Source of the DNA: Tolypothrix sp. NIES-4075
Lineage (GTDB): Bacteria > Cyanobacteriota > Cyanobacteriia > Cyanobacteriales > Nostocaceae
Assembly (NCBI RefSeq): GCF_002218085.1
Contig: NZ_BDUC01000001.1
Location: 993,955 to 1,057,954 of the forward strand
Direction: 5' to 3'
DNA length: 64,000 nucleotides
The position numbers and the translations under genes are program-made. Below the pieces are notes generated by a model. It ran no database searches. It was not told where the DNA came from and saw only the letters and a list, made by a program, of their open reading frames with translations. This document shows positions 52,444-61,926 of the stretch, in pieces (the first letter of the stretch is position 1; each line of letters starts with the position of its first letter).

Positions 52444-53109
52444 CTACATTGCTGGATTCGACTGAATATCCTCCACAGGAGGCATGTCTTCTTTCGGAGC
52501 AGCGACTTTGACCATTGCATGGCGAAGCACGCGATCGCCCAAATAATATCCGCGCACTAACTCTTCTAACACTGTTCCTTCTGGATGTTCATCCGTAGGT
52601 TCGCGCATTACTGCTTCGTGTAAGTTCGGATCGAATTCTTGACCTTCGGGTCGCATTGGTGACACACCCAAGCGTTTCAAGCAATCTACTAATTGCTTGT
52701 AGACACCTTGATAACTTTTGTGAATTGTCAATTCACCCTCAGTTTGCGGTTTTAGATGTGCTCTTGCCCGTTCAAAATTATCAACTACTGGCAGTAATTC
52801 CGTAATCGTATTCCGCTTCACGAGCAAGTCAAGCTCTTCTTTTTCCTTGCTGGTGCGTTTGCGATAATTCTCAAAATCTGCCCCAATCCGCATATATTGG
52901 GTGTTGCGCTCTTCTAATTGCGCTTTCAGTGACTCTATTTGTTGAGTCATTTCTGCTAATGCAGTATCAGTTATAGTCTGCGGAGTTCCAGCAGTACCAT
53001 TTTCTTGTGTGTCTGTCTGTGCTGATGTATTGGTTTGGGCTGTCACTTGCTCAGTAACCTCGCTACCAGATTCGTTATAGTTCATTTGGGCTGGGGACTC
53101 GCTCATCAT
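52444..53109 (-). CDS. grpE: Nucleotide exchange factor GrpE
   Basis: 221 residues. Long acidic/Gln N-terminus, coiled coil with MRIGADFENYRKRTSKEKEEL, LLPVVDNFERA and the C-terminal beta wing (GEFDPNLHEAVMREP...GYYLGDRVLRHAMVKV). Releases ADP from DnaK. First gene of the grpE-dnaK-dnaJ-tusA-rsgA group. Confidence 0.95.
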   Translation of the reverse strand: MMSESPAQMNYNESGSEVTEQVTAQTNTSAQTDTQENGTAGTPQTITDTALAEMTQQIESLKAQLEERNTQYMRIGADFENYRKRTSKEKEELDLLVKRNTITELLPVVDNFERARAHLKPQTEGELTIHKSYQGVYKQLVDCLKRLGVSPMRPEGQEFDPNLHEAVMREPTDEHPEGTVLEELVRGYYLGDRVLRHAMVKVAAPKEDMPPVEDIQSNPAM

Positions 53110-53582
53110 TGCTTACTTTACCTCTGTGTTCACCCTAAAAGATGGCTTATATTGTTTATTTGTTTATCCTCTTCCATTATTGTGTAATCATTCCAAATGC
53201 TATTTACGGCAATTAGTCCCCACATAGTAACAGCCGTTGAATGCACTTGCCGCTTACTGGGAGGCATATTTTTTGCCGAAATTTTCATTTGAAGCGATCT
53301 CACCGTCCTTATTGTGACAAATGGCGAGCGCCTTAGCCCAGGCGCACCAATGGCGGCATTCCGAATCAAAAAGGTAGGGAATAGGGAATGGGGAATGGGT
53401 AATGGGTAATGGGGAATGGGTAATGGGTAATGGGTAATGTACTTTTCTCTTTCTCAATTAGCAATTAGCAATTAGCAATTACCAATTCGCAATTCGCAAA
53501 AATTCAGCAACTAAGCATGAGAATTCTCTTTATCAGATTGGGAATACTTTAACCAGAGGTTTCCGCTACTCATTGCTCACTT
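53110..53582. other. Divergent gap grpE / pilB
   Basis: 473 nt holding the promoters of the chaperone and pilus gene groups. 53371-53500 is heptanucleotide repeat (GGGTAAT then CAATTAG-type). No CIRCE-like element was seen. Confidence 0.5.
53371..53500. repeat. Heptanucleotide repeats upstream of pilB
   Basis: TGGGTAA/TGGGGAA units followed by CAATTAG units in opposed orientation. Confidence 0.85.
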
Positions 53583-55595
53583 ATGACTTACTCGTCACAA
53601 CAACGGCGCAGTACCGCTCTTACTACAAGAACCGAATTTTCGCCCTTCGGCAATAAACTTGTGCAATCTGGCTATGTCAATAGCGAACAGATGAGACAAG
53701 CGTTGATTGATAGCCGCAAGTCTGGCGTACCCTTAACAGAAGTACTCGAATCAATCTCTGGGCAACAACTATCACCTGAGTTGCTCAGACAGTATAAAAA
53801 ACAGCAATTATTTGAACTTAAAATACTATACGGTGTTGAGTTTATTGATCCGGAAGTTAGTCAAGTAGGCAGCACCACGGTAGGAAAGCTGATTGATACC
53901 CTGATTCCAGCGGATATCTGTCGTCGCCATCGCTTAGTGCCACTGTCAAAACATGAAGACCAAAACCCGCCCTCGCTGTTAGTGGCAATGGTCGATCCGG
54001 ATAATCTAGAGGCTTCGGATGATTTGAATCGCATTTTGCGTCCGCAAGGCTTGGCATTGCAGCGCATGGTGATTACCCAGGAGGACTACCAACAGCTAAT
54101 CAATCAATATTTGGATGAACTAGCTGTTAAGCAAAAGCACCTGGAAAAACAAAAGTCTACAGACATTAATCAAGACTTAGAAAATCTGGGAAATCTTGAC
54201 TTAGACGATGCCCCCGATGATATGGAAGCTGATTTGGGGGCAGCAATGAAGGGTGCAGAAGATGCACCAGTTATCAACTTAGTCAATAGAATTCTTGCCA
54301 AAGCTTTGCATGAGAAGGTTTCTGACATTCACGTTGAGCCGCAAGAAGAAAACTTACGCATTCGTTTTCGTAAGGATGGAGTGTTGAATCAGGCTTTTGA
54401 CCCTCTGCCGAAAAAAATCATTCCTGCGGTGACGGCTCGGTTTAAAATTATTGCCAACTTAGATATTGCCGAACGGCGTTTACCTCAGGATGGACGCATT
54501 CGGCGGATGTTTGAAGGGCGCAAAGTTGATTTTCGGGTGAATACCTTACCCAGTCGTTACGGGGAAAAGGTCGTGTTGCGGATTTTGGATAACTCCTCTA
54601 CACAACTGGGATTGGATAAGTTAATTGCCGATCCTGAAAGTTTGCAAATTGTCCATGAGATGGTTAGCCGTCCGTTTGGTCTGATTTTGGTAACAGGACC
54701 AACTGGTTCTGGTAAAACAACAACACTGTATTCAGCACTGGCAGAACGCAACACACCGGGAATTAATATCAGTACTGTAGAAGACCCGATTGAGTATAGC
54801 TTGGCGGGGATTACTCAGGTGCAGGTAATTCGGGAAAAAGGGCTAGATTTTGCCACTGCTTTGCGGGCATTTTTGCGCCAAGATCCGGATGTGTTGTTGG
54901 TGGGTGAAACGCGAGACAAAGAAACGGCAAAAACAGCAATTGAAGCTGCTTTGACCGGTCACTTAGTATTAACTACATTACATACTAATGATGCTCCGGG
55001 TGCGATCGCTCGTTTGGGAGAAATGGGCATTGAACCTTTTATGGTTTCTAGTTCCCTCATTGGCGTTTTAGCACAGCGTTTAGTACGGCGTGTTTGTGCC
55101 GATTGTCGCATTGCTTACACTCCCACGCCCGAAGAATTAGCCCGCTATGGTCTATCCGCTTCTCAAGATGTCGGTGTAACTTTCTACAAAGCAAACTCCT
55201 TAACATCAGAAGAAATTCAACAAGCTAGTTCCAAAGGTCATATTTGCCCAACTTGTAATGGCAATGGCTACAAAGGACGTTGCGGTGTTTATGAAGTTAT
55301 GCGAGTCACCGAAAAACTGCAAACCTTAATTAACGAAGAAGCGCCAACAGAACGCATTAAGGAAGTTGCAGTAGAAGAGGGAATGAAAACTTTGCTGGCT
55401 TACAGCTTGGATTTAGTGCGTCAAGGACAAACCACTTTGGAAGAAGTCGAACGTGTAACTTTCACCGATACAGGTTTGGAAGCAGAGTTAAAAGCCAAAC
55501 GCAAAAGTGGTCTTACCTGCCGAACTTGTAGCGCCGAACTAAAACCAGAATGGCTAGATTGTCCTTACTGTATGACACCTCGTTTTACCGATTAG
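53583..55595 (+). CDS. pilB: Type IV pilus extension ATPase PilB
   Basis: 670 residues. N-terminal GspE-N-like domain (residues ~25-165), then the ATPase: GPTGSGKTT (372-380), Asp box STVEDPIEY, Walker B DPDVLLVGETRD and His box TGHLVLTTLHTND. The tetra-Cys zinc motif C-x2-C...CPTCNGNGYKGRC follows; a second C-terminal zinc ribbon (CRTCSAEL...CPYC) follows the ATPase. Drives pilin polymerisation for motility and DNA uptake. First of pilB-pilT-pilC. Confidence 0.95.
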   Translation: MTYSSQQRRSTALTTRTEFSPFGNKLVQSGYVNSEQMRQALIDSRKSGVPLTEVLESISGQQLSPELLRQYKKQQLFELKILYGVEFIDPEVSQVGSTTVGKLIDTLIPADICRRHRLVPLSKHEDQNPPSLLVAMVDPDNLEASDDLNRILRPQGLALQRMVITQEDYQQLINQYLDELAVKQKHLEKQKSTDINQDLENLGNLDLDDAPDDMEADLGAAMKGAEDAPVINLVNRILAKALHEKVSDIHVEPQEENLRIRFRKDGVLNQAFDPLPKKIIPAVTARFKIIANLDIAERRLPQDGRIRRMFEGRKVDFRVNTLPSRYGEKVVLRILDNSSTQLGLDKLIADPESLQIVHEMVSRPFGLILVTGPTGSGKTTTLYSALAERNTPGINISTVEDPIEYSLAGITQVQVIREKGLDFATALRAFLRQDPDVLLVGETRDKETAKTAIEAALTGHLVLTTLHTNDAPGAIARLGEMGIEPFMVSSSLIGVLAQRLVRRVCADCRIAYTPTPEELARYGLSASQDVGVTFYKANSLTSEEIQQASSKGHICPTCNGNGYKGRCGVYEVMRVTEKLQTLINEEAPTERIKEVAVEEGMKTLLAYSLDLVRQGQTTLEEVERVTFTDTGLEAELKAKRKSGLTCRTCSAELKPEWLDCPYCMTPRFTD

Positions 55596-55596
55596 T

Positions 55597-55808
55597 TAGT
55601 AGTTGTTTGTTAGTGGTTAGTATTTAGTAGTTAGTGGTTAGTAGTTAGTAGTTGTTTGTTAGTGGTTAGTATTTAGTAGTTAGTAGTTAACAATCAACCA
55701 ACAACTATCAACTATCAACCAACAACTATCAACTATCAACTATCAACCAACAACTATCAACTATCAACAATCAACCAACAACTATCAACTATCAACCAAC
55801 AACTATCA
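55597..55808. repeat. Long heptanucleotide repeat between pilB and pilT
   Basis: TTAGTAG/TTAGTGG units, then CAACTATCAAC-type units to just before the pilT ribosome-binding site. The two halves are roughly complementary and could form a large hairpin in the pilBTC message. Confidence 0.9.
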
Positions 55809-55823
55809 AAAGGAGACATAATT

Positions 55824-56933
55824 ATGGAAATGATGATTGAAGACTTGATGGAGCGGATGATTGAAATGGGTGGCTCGGATTTACATTTATCCGCAGGTTT
55901 ACCTCCCTACTTTCGCATCAGCGGCAAACTCACACCTATTGGTGATGAGGCATTAACAGGCGACCAGTGTCAAAGACTAATTTTTAGTATGCTGAATAAT
56001 ACTCAGCGCAAAACTTTAGAACAAACATGGGAATTAGATTGTAGTTATGGAGTTAAAGGTTTAGCTCGCTTTCGTGTCAACGTTTATAAAGAGCGTGGTT
56101 CCTACGCTGCTTGTTTACGGGCGTTAAGTTCCAAAATTCCTAACTTTGATAAATTAGGTCTGCCAAACGTGGTGCGGGAAATGTCAGAAAAACCTAGAGG
56201 ATTGATTTTGGTGACAGGTCCCACGGGTTCAGGTAAAACCACTACCTTAGCGGCAATGATTGACTTGATTAACCGCACCAGAGCAGAACATATTTTAACC
56301 GTAGAAGATCCAATTGAATTTGTTTACGAACCGATTAAAAGCTTAGTTCACCAGCGGCAACTTAATGAAGATACTAAAAGTTTTGCTAATGCCTTAAAAG
56401 CAGCGTTGCGGGAAGACCCGGATATTATTCTGGTGGGAGAAATGCGTGATTTGGAAACAATTTCTTTGGCAATTAGTGCGGCAGAAACAGGACACTTAGT
56501 ATTTGGCACTTTGCACACTAGTTCAGCAGCACAAACTATTGACCGGATTGTTGATGTTTTTCCACATGAAAGACAAACTCAGGTACGGGTGCAATTATCT
56601 AACTCGTTAGTCGCTGTATTTAGCCAAACTTTGGTTCCCAGAAAAAATCCTAAACCAGGTGAGTTTGGTCGGGTGATGGCTCAAGAAATTATGATTGTTA
56701 CTCCTGCTATTTCCAACTTGATTCGCGAGGGTAAAACGGCACAAATTTACTCGGCTATACAAACCGGCGGTAAGTTAGGTATGCAAACTCTAGAGAAGGT
56801 TTTAGCTGATATGTACAAAGCCGGAAGTATCTCTTTTGAAGCGGCAATGTCTAAGACTTCCAAGCCGGATGAAATTCAGCGCCTCATTGGTGGTGCCCCG
56901 CCACAAGCAGCAGGAGCAGTCAAAGCGCATTAA
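55824..56933 (+). CDS. pilT: Type IV pilus retraction ATPase PilT
   Basis: 369 residues with AAAGGAG 8 nt before the ATG. N-terminal GGSDLHLSAG, Walker A GPTGSGKTT (132-140), DPIEFVYEP, Walker B DPDIILVGEMRD and GHLVFGTLHTSSA. It powers pilus retraction (twitching and phototaxis). No zinc motif, as usual for PilT. Confidence 0.97.
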   Translation: MEMMIEDLMERMIEMGGSDLHLSAGLPPYFRISGKLTPIGDEALTGDQCQRLIFSMLNNTQRKTLEQTWELDCSYGVKGLARFRVNVYKERGSYAACLRALSSKIPNFDKLGLPNVVREMSEKPRGLILVTGPTGSGKTTTLAAMIDLINRTRAEHILTVEDPIEFVYEPIKSLVHQRQLNEDTKSFANALKAALREDPDIILVGEMRDLETISLAISAAETGHLVFGTLHTSSAAQTIDRIVDVFPHERQTQVRVQLSNSLVAVFSQTLVPRKNPKPGEFGRVMAQEIMIVTPAISNLIREGKTAQIYSAIQTGGKLGMQTLEKVLADMYKAGSISFEAAMSKTSKPDEIQRLIGGAPPQAAGAVKAH

Positions 56934-56939
56934 TTTAAC

Positions 56940-57030
56940 AATGGGTAATAGGTAATAGGTAATGGGGAACGCGAAAATAGGTTCTATCAATGACCAATTA
57001 CCAATTACCTTTTTCCCAATTCCCAATCCA
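56940..57030. repeat. Heptanucleotide repeats between pilT and pilC
   Basis: GGTAATA units then CAATTACC/CAATTCCC units, in opposed orientation. Confidence 0.8.
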
Positions 57031-57045
57031 AAATCTATATAATCC

Positions 57046-58266
57046 ATGCCAAATTTTGTTGCTCGTGTTCGAGATTCTCAAGGAAAATCCCGAACAGAAA
57101 AAATTGTTGCGGAATCGGTAGCGCAAGCACGTACTACTCTCAGACAGCAGGGTTTTGTAGTTCAAGAACTTAAAGAAGCTAAAGGTTTCGGCAGCTTTGA
57201 TTTGAGCAAATTACAGACAGCAATGACTAAGGTTTCCGTTAAGGATAAAGCTGTCTTTTCTCGTCAATTTGCGGCTCTAATCAATGCGGGAGTAGCAATT
57301 GTCAGAAGTCTGGGGGTGCTGTCTGAGCAATGTAGTAATCCTAAACTAAAACAATCGCTGATAGACATTAGCGCTGATGTCCAAAACGGTATGAATCTTT
57401 CTGACTCGATGCGGAAGCATCCTCAATGTTTTGATGGTTTGTATGTCAGCATGGTTCAAGCCGGTGAAGTGGGCGGTGTTTTAGATGAAGTAATGAATCG
57501 TTTAGCTAAATTATTGGAAGATGTTGCTCGATTGCAAAACCAAATTAAATCAGCATTGTCTTATCCAATGGTTGTAGGTTTTTTGGCAACTGCAATTTTT
57601 CTGGGAATGACGATTTTTCTCATCCCAATTTTTGCCGGTATTTTTAAAGATATAGGCACTGAATTGCCTCCTCTAACGCAATTTTTGATGACTTGTAGTG
57701 AAATTTTTAGAAGTTGGCGAATTTTTCTTATATTTGGCGTTGTTATCGGTGTAACAATTGCCTATAAGCAGTACTACAAAACTGCTGTTGGTCGCCAAAC
57801 TATCGATCGCCTTTCTCTGAAAATGCCGTTATTTGGTGACTTGATTCAAAAATCCGCAGTTGCCCGTTTTAGCCGGACTTTTGGTGCTTTGACTCGTTCA
57901 GGTGTACCAATTCTTACTTCTTTGGAAATTGTCCGCGACACTTCAGGAAATCAAGTAGTTGCTAATGCTATTGATGGAGCGCGTGCAGAAATTCAACAAG
58001 GAGGTATGATCAGCATTGCCTTGCAAAAAGAAAAAGTTTTTCCACCTATGGCAATTCAAATGATTAGTATCGGCGAGGAAACTGGGGAATTAGATGGGAT
58101 GTTGATGAAAGTTGCCGATTTTTATGAAGATGAAGTCGAGCAGGCAGTAAAAGCTTTAACAAGCATTTTGGAACCAATTATGATTGTGGTTTTGGGGGGA
58201 ATGGTTGGGACAATTTTGCTGGCGATGTATCTGCCTCTGTTTAAGGTATTTGAAAAGCTGGGATAG
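57046..58266 (+). CDS. pilC: Type IV pilus inner-membrane protein PilC
   Basis: 406 residues, GspF fold. Two GspF domains with three membrane segments (MVVGFLATAIFLGMTIFLIPIF, FLIFGVVIGVTIAY, PIMIVVLGGMVGTILLAMYLPLF). VFSRQFAALINAGVAIVRSL and GEETGELDGML are family motifs. It is the platform on which PilB and PilT act. Confidence 0.96.
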   Translation: MPNFVARVRDSQGKSRTEKIVAESVAQARTTLRQQGFVVQELKEAKGFGSFDLSKLQTAMTKVSVKDKAVFSRQFAALINAGVAIVRSLGVLSEQCSNPKLKQSLIDISADVQNGMNLSDSMRKHPQCFDGLYVSMVQAGEVGGVLDEVMNRLAKLLEDVARLQNQIKSALSYPMVVGFLATAIFLGMTIFLIPIFAGIFKDIGTELPPLTQFLMTCSEIFRSWRIFLIFGVVIGVTIAYKQYYKTAVGRQTIDRLSLKMPLFGDLIQKSAVARFSRTFGALTRSGVPILTSLEIVRDTSGNQVVANAIDGARAEIQQGGMISIALQKEKVFPPMAIQMISIGEETGELDGMLMKVADFYEDEVEQAVKALTSILEPIMIVVLGGMVGTILLAMYLPLFKVFEKLG

Positions 58267-58276
58267 ACGATTAAAA

Positions 58277-58300
58277 GTTAGGAGCGTCTCTACTCCTAAC
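58277..58300 (+). terminator. Hairpin after pilC
   Basis: 8-bp stem GTTAGGAG / CTCCTAAC with loop CGTCTCTA, 11 nt after the pilC stop. Related to the sequence near 1435-1476. Possible terminator of pilBTC. Confidence 0.55.
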
Positions 58301-58314
58301 TAATTTATTAAATT

Positions 58315-58860
58315 ATGCTTGTGGAAAAATCTTATTACGAAACTAGCTTGGCTGAGTATAGCAATTCCTTGTCGGCGATCGCACTCCTCAAGCAGCATCG
58401 ACCATACTTGGAAATGATTCCCAGTCTGCGGCGTCCAGATGAAAGCGTTATCACTATTCCTCTACCAATTGTCCGTCTTCGCAATACCTCAGCAGAAAAA
58501 ACGACTATTTGCTTACCTTGTGATGTGGCAATTTTAATGTGCGACCCGGAGTGGAAAATCAAAAGCGGTGTGGAAATTTTGGTTTTCATTCATCGTCCCC
58601 ACGAAGATTTTTCTGAGTTATTGGGACGCTGGCGACAAACTCAAGTTTGCCTAGATAAAGAATATCAATGGCTCATGCTTCCCCGCTACAACCATATTTT
58701 CAATGAGGGAATAAATAGTATATATCCTTTGTTTGTGGTCTTCGCAGAGACACCAGAACGCATTAAGCGCGGTCTTGTCGGCGCATGTCTGCCATTTATA
58801 ATTAAAACACCAGAATCACTGCCTGAGGAGGATGAAGAGGGGCTAGGGGCTAGGGGTTAG
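58315..58860 (+). CDS. Unknown protein with repeat-derived C-terminus
   Basis: 181 residues. Soluble, mixed alpha/beta, no signal. The text ends PESLPEEDEEGLGARG, the last residues coming from GGGGCTA repeats. A SLRRPDESVITIPLPIVRL stretch and VCLDKEYQWLMLPRYNHIF look conserved, but I do not recognise the family. Follows pilC by 48 nt but a hairpin separates them. Confidence 0.6.
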   Translation: MLVEKSYYETSLAEYSNSLSAIALLKQHRPYLEMIPSLRRPDESVITIPLPIVRLRNTSAEKTTICLPCDVAILMCDPEWKIKSGVEILVFIHRPHEDFSELLGRWRQTQVCLDKEYQWLMLPRYNHIFNEGINSIYPLFVVFAETPERIKRGLVGACLPFIIKTPESLPEEDEEGLGARG

Positions 58861-58876
58861 GGGTTAGGAGTGAGAG
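58839..58876. repeat. GGGGCTA heptanucleotide repeat, first block
   Basis: GGGGCTA/GGGGTTA units covering the end of the unknown gene and the gap to the next gene. Confidence 0.8.
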
Positions 58877-58882
58877 GTTTTA

Positions 58883-59260
58883 ATGAGCATTAACAGTTAT
58901 CGAGACTTAAAGGTTTGGCAGTCGAGTATGGATTTAGCTGAACAAGTTTATTGTCTGACTGAAAGTTTTCCCAAATACGAGCAGTATCGATTATCTAGCC
59001 AAATGCAACGAGCTGCGGTGTCAATTCCGTCAAACATAGCGGAGGGACATGCAAGAGAATCAACCAAAGAATTCTTACGTTACCTATCCATCGCACTGGG
59101 TTCATTAGCAGAGTTGGAAACTCAACTGATATTAGCCCAACGACGGGCATATATAGATAGGGAAAAATTGCAGGCTACCTTGGGAAAGACAGATGAGACG
59201 GGTAAAATGCTTAGGGGATTGCAAAAATCTCTTAAAGCAAAATTAGAGGCTAGGGGCTAG
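58883..59260 (+). CDS. Four-helix bundle protein (23S rRNA IVP-like)
   Basis: 125 residues. The pattern YRDLKVWQSSMDLAEQVY, LSSQMQRAAVSIPSNIAEGHAR and FLRYLSIALGSLAELETQL is that of the small four-helix-bundle family named after intervening-sequence proteins of 23S rRNA. Family members are often accessory; the function is not known. The C-terminus (LEARG) is from a repeat. Confidence 0.88.
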   Translation: MSINSYRDLKVWQSSMDLAEQVYCLTESFPKYEQYRLSSQMQRAAVSIPSNIAEGHARESTKEFLRYLSIALGSLAELETQLILAQRRAYIDREKLQATLGKTDETGKMLRGLQKSLKAKLEARG

Positions 59261-59363
59261 GGGCTAGCGGCTAGGGATAAAATAATAGTTTTGCTCTAGC
59301 CCCTAACCTCTATTTCCTAGCCTCTCTCTTCCCCTAACCTCTAGCCCCTAGTCCCTAACCCCT
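59240..59363. repeat. GGGGCTA heptanucleotide repeat, second block with inverted half
   Basis: GGGGCTA units then CCCCTAAC/TAGCCCC units. Ends at the dehydrogenase-like gene stop. Confidence 0.8.
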
Positions 59364-60385
59364 TACTTAACAAACTGGGGCATAATTTCCGCAGCGGTGA
59401 ATACTCCATAAATGCCGCGTTTGTGCAATTGCATACCAGCTTTGAGATAGCCAAAGGCTGGTCCACAGACATTTGCTGCCATGCTGGTTTCGTCTCCTAA
59501 GATGAAGGTATGGGTGGAAATTTTCCCTTCAAAGGTGCGACCGGTGATTTTCACGTTGGTACTGAGGGGCTTTTTGGGATTGCGGGTATCGACTATGCCA
59601 CCAACTGTAACGCGATCGCGTTCCACTATCCCTGCCAATTCCAACATCACATCATCGGCATGTTCCATATTCTCTAACGTCAGCACGCCATTGGTTTTAT
59701 CCAACAATGCTTCTACTTCCGCATCAGTCATTGCTCTGGCAGTTTCTACACTGTAACCTGGCATATGAGCAATATCTTCGCGGATCGTGGCGCGGTAAGC
59801 TTCCCAGTTAGCAATTCCCACGCCAAAGGTAATTTCAACTTTATGTATTTCCGCGTAGCTTTGGGCGGCTAATGCAGCGGCAGCGGTTAACAATCCAGGT
59901 GTTGCACCACACCCTGTCATGTAAGTAATTCCCGCAGCTTCTAATTCGTCTTTCATCGCCAGCAGTTGTTCTACCGCGCTGGTGCGCTTGATTGCATCGA
60001 CTAGCACCCCACGCCAACCGGATTTAATGAACTCCTGCGCTACAGAAGCAATAAAGTTATTGGGTAAATTTGGTAAAGCGAGAAAATACCCATCTACAGA
60101 ATCAGCGCTTTCGATTAAATCTTGAATACTGCGAGTTGTTAAAGTACCAGTTGGTTCTAAATAACCCACCGAACCTTGAGAGTTATAAGCTGTAATACAA
60201 TCTTGAGCATTTAAACCCGACTCAGCGTAGGTGTAGCCTTCTTTGTCGGCTGCTGCGACTAAAATCATTTCTCGTTTGCCAGCGAGTACTTTAGCGGCAG
60301 CTTGTCCTAAACCGCCAAAACCCAGTACTCCCACACGTATCGCCGACGGTAAATTATGAGAACTTTTGACTTGTTCTGGATTCAT
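59363..60385 (-). CDS. Saccharopine-dehydrogenase-like NAD(P)-binding oxidoreductase
   Basis: 340 residues from ATG 60385 (a TTG lies two codons earlier). N-terminal Rossmann motif GVLGFGGLGQAAAKVLAG and a C-terminal domain with CGATPGLLTAAAALAAQSYAE. The family name is from memory of this conserved cyanobacterial type. No substrate is known to me. Confidence 0.7.
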   Translation of the reverse strand: MNPEQVKSSHNLPSAIRVGVLGFGGLGQAAAKVLAGKREMILVAAADKEGYTYAESGLNAQDCITAYNSQGSVGYLEPTGTLTTRSIQDLIESADSVDGYFLALPNLPNNFIASVAQEFIKSGWRGVLVDAIKRTSAVEQLLAMKDELEAAGITYMTGCGATPGLLTAAAALAAQSYAEIHKVEITFGVGIANWEAYRATIREDIAHMPGYSVETARAMTDAEVEALLDKTNGVLTLENMEHADDVMLELAGIVERDRVTVGGIVDTRNPKKPLSTNVKITGRTFEGKISTHTFILGDETSMAANVCGPAFGYLKAGMQLHKRGIYGVFTAAEIMPQFVK

Positions 60386-60971
60386 AGTCAATTTGTTAAG
60401 TTGAATCGAAAGCCTTGAGCAGTCAACATCTCAGCTTGTGGCTGAAAGAGTGAAGCTAAAAGCTATAGATGTTAATTATGCTTTATTATGCTGGGTTGTT
60501 ATCGTCGGGCGATCGGTTTTTTTACTATAAAGTCTTGATTGGTGATTTCGGATTCAGCGAGTTGTCTGCAAAGTAGTGTTAAATTGCCAAACTCGTAAAT
60601 AACCTATTTGCCAGAATGTTAGTTTGTGCTGTAGCTGGGAACACTAAAAAATAAAGCGTTAGAACAAAAGACTAAATCAAATTCAACAGTGAAGACATCT
60701 GGCACGATATTCCAGCAGTTAAACTCTTTGAAGGTGTTCCTCTGCCACCAGGAGTTTTTCGATTCAGCCTCTCTGATTTTATATCTGTATGGAAAGGATT
60801 TCCTTCAAAAAGTCTGCTTGAGAAACGTGATCGCCTTGATTTTTATTATCTACTGATGTTGGGTTACACTGCGTTTCAACGCCAGTTGCTTCAAAAAAAG
60901 CATTGCCCAAGCAAAAAACCTACTATCAGAATCCGTCTATGATTAAAGGTAGCTAGAGTCAAAACAAACGT
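60386..60971. other. Gap with a degraded reading frame
   Basis: 586 nt. Apart from the gene fragment at 60676-60942 it contains nothing I recognise. Confidence 0.45.
60676..60942 (+). pseudogene. Gene fragment without start codon
   Basis: 89 codons open after an in-frame TAA, with no ATG, GTG or TTG in a suitable place. Reads IPAVKLFEGVPLPPGVFRFSL then SDFISVWKGF and LDFYYLLMLGYTAFQRQLLQ, a natural protein-like composition. Probably the tail of a gene truncated by rearrangement; family unknown. Confidence 0.4.
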
Positions 60972-61301
60972 ATGCCAGTTGTAGCAGCTAAATCCTATAT
61001 AGAATATCACAACGATGTTTATTGGATTGAAGGGACTCGGATTTCCCTTGACTCAGTTGTTTATGCTTTCGGCAAAGGATTATCGCCTGAAAGCATTGTT
61101 CAGTCTTTTCCCTTGCTGACACTTGAACAAGTTTATGGCGCGATCGCCTTTTATCTAGCCAATCGTGCCCAGATCGATGCTTATCTAAGAGCCGAAGAAG
61201 CAGCATTTGATGCGATGCCCCAACCACTACAAACTAGCGATCCTGCTTTGTACAATAAGCTCATCGCACCCAAAACAGCAAAATATCGGGTGGAGTCGTG
61301 A
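60972..61301 (+). CDS. DUF433 protein, likely antitoxin
   Basis: 109 residues. DUF433 proteins have an N-terminal SHS2/winged-helix style pattern; here WIEGTRISLDSVVYAFGKGLSPESIVQSFP matches. It ends in a GTGA overlap with a DUF5615 gene, the usual partner in this type of toxin-antitoxin module. Confidence 0.8.
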   Translation: MPVVAAKSYIEYHNDVYWIEGTRISLDSVVYAFGKGLSPESIVQSFPLLTLEQVYGAIAFYLANRAQIDAYLRAEEAAFDAMPQPLQTSDPALYNKLIAPKTAKYRVES

Positions 61302-61615
61302 ATGTTCGTTATCAAGCTGATGCTGATTTGAATCAGGCGATCGTAACGGGGGTGTTACGACTTGAACCCACTATTGACTTTCAAAGCGCCTTTGCTGCTA
61401 GGCTGGAAGGCGTTAAAGATTCAGAAGTATTGGCGATCGCAGCACAACAAAGACGTATTTTTGTCAGCCACGATCGCAAAACGATGCCATCAGAGTTTGC
61501 CCAGTTCATCACTAACAGTCAAAGTGCAGGAGTTATCATCGTTTCTAGAAAGATAGCGATTGAAGTTGTTATTGAAGAACTGCTGATGATTTGGGAGGTA
61601 TCTAGCGCAGAGTAA
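61298..61615 (+). CDS. DUF5615 PIN-like protein, likely toxin
   Basis: 105 residues. ADADLNQAIVTGVLRLEPTIDF (acidic start), DSEVLAIAAQQRRIFVSHDRKTMP and GVIIVSRKIAIEVVIEELLMIW fit the PIN-like DUF5615 group of RNases. Starts GTG 61298 in a 4-nt overlap with the DUF433 gene. Confidence 0.8.
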   Translation: MNVRYQADADLNQAIVTGVLRLEPTIDFQSAFAARLEGVKDSEVLAIAAQQRRIFVSHDRKTMPSEFAQFITNSQSAGVIIVSRKIAIEVVIEELLMIWEVSSAE

Positions 61616-61926
61616 TGGGTAGATCGGATTGCAAAGATACCCCTTTGACATCGGCTAACAACCTCAATGCACCCGACGGTACAAAAGCGCGATCGCACTT
61701 CCTAACATGTTTTTGGCAATTGCTTTGCACAACCCAACTTGTAACGAGCTACTAACAATAGATGGGCAGCAAGAAATGTGATCGCACCTGGAAAGTAAGT
61801 TGGGTTTTGAATTTTGTTTCGCTGTCTGATCGCCGCGCTTTGCTATAAGGCTGATTTACCAAGCATAATCGCCTACAATTCATTTCACGCAGACCATCAG
61901 GTGCGATCGCATCATCACCCCTCTCA
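61616..61926. other. Gap between the DUF5615 gene and a small membrane gene
   Basis: 311 nt with several GCGATCGC-like HIP1 sites and no supported gene. Confidence 0.4.

Noticed and set aside
52085..53582. CIRCE/HrcA operator expected near grpE or dnaK
   Set aside because: No TTAGCACTC-N9-GAGTGCTAA-like sequence was found on reading both gaps.
55597..55808. CRISPR array between pilB and pilT
   Set aside because: Units are 7-11 nt without unique spacers; heptanucleotide repeat.
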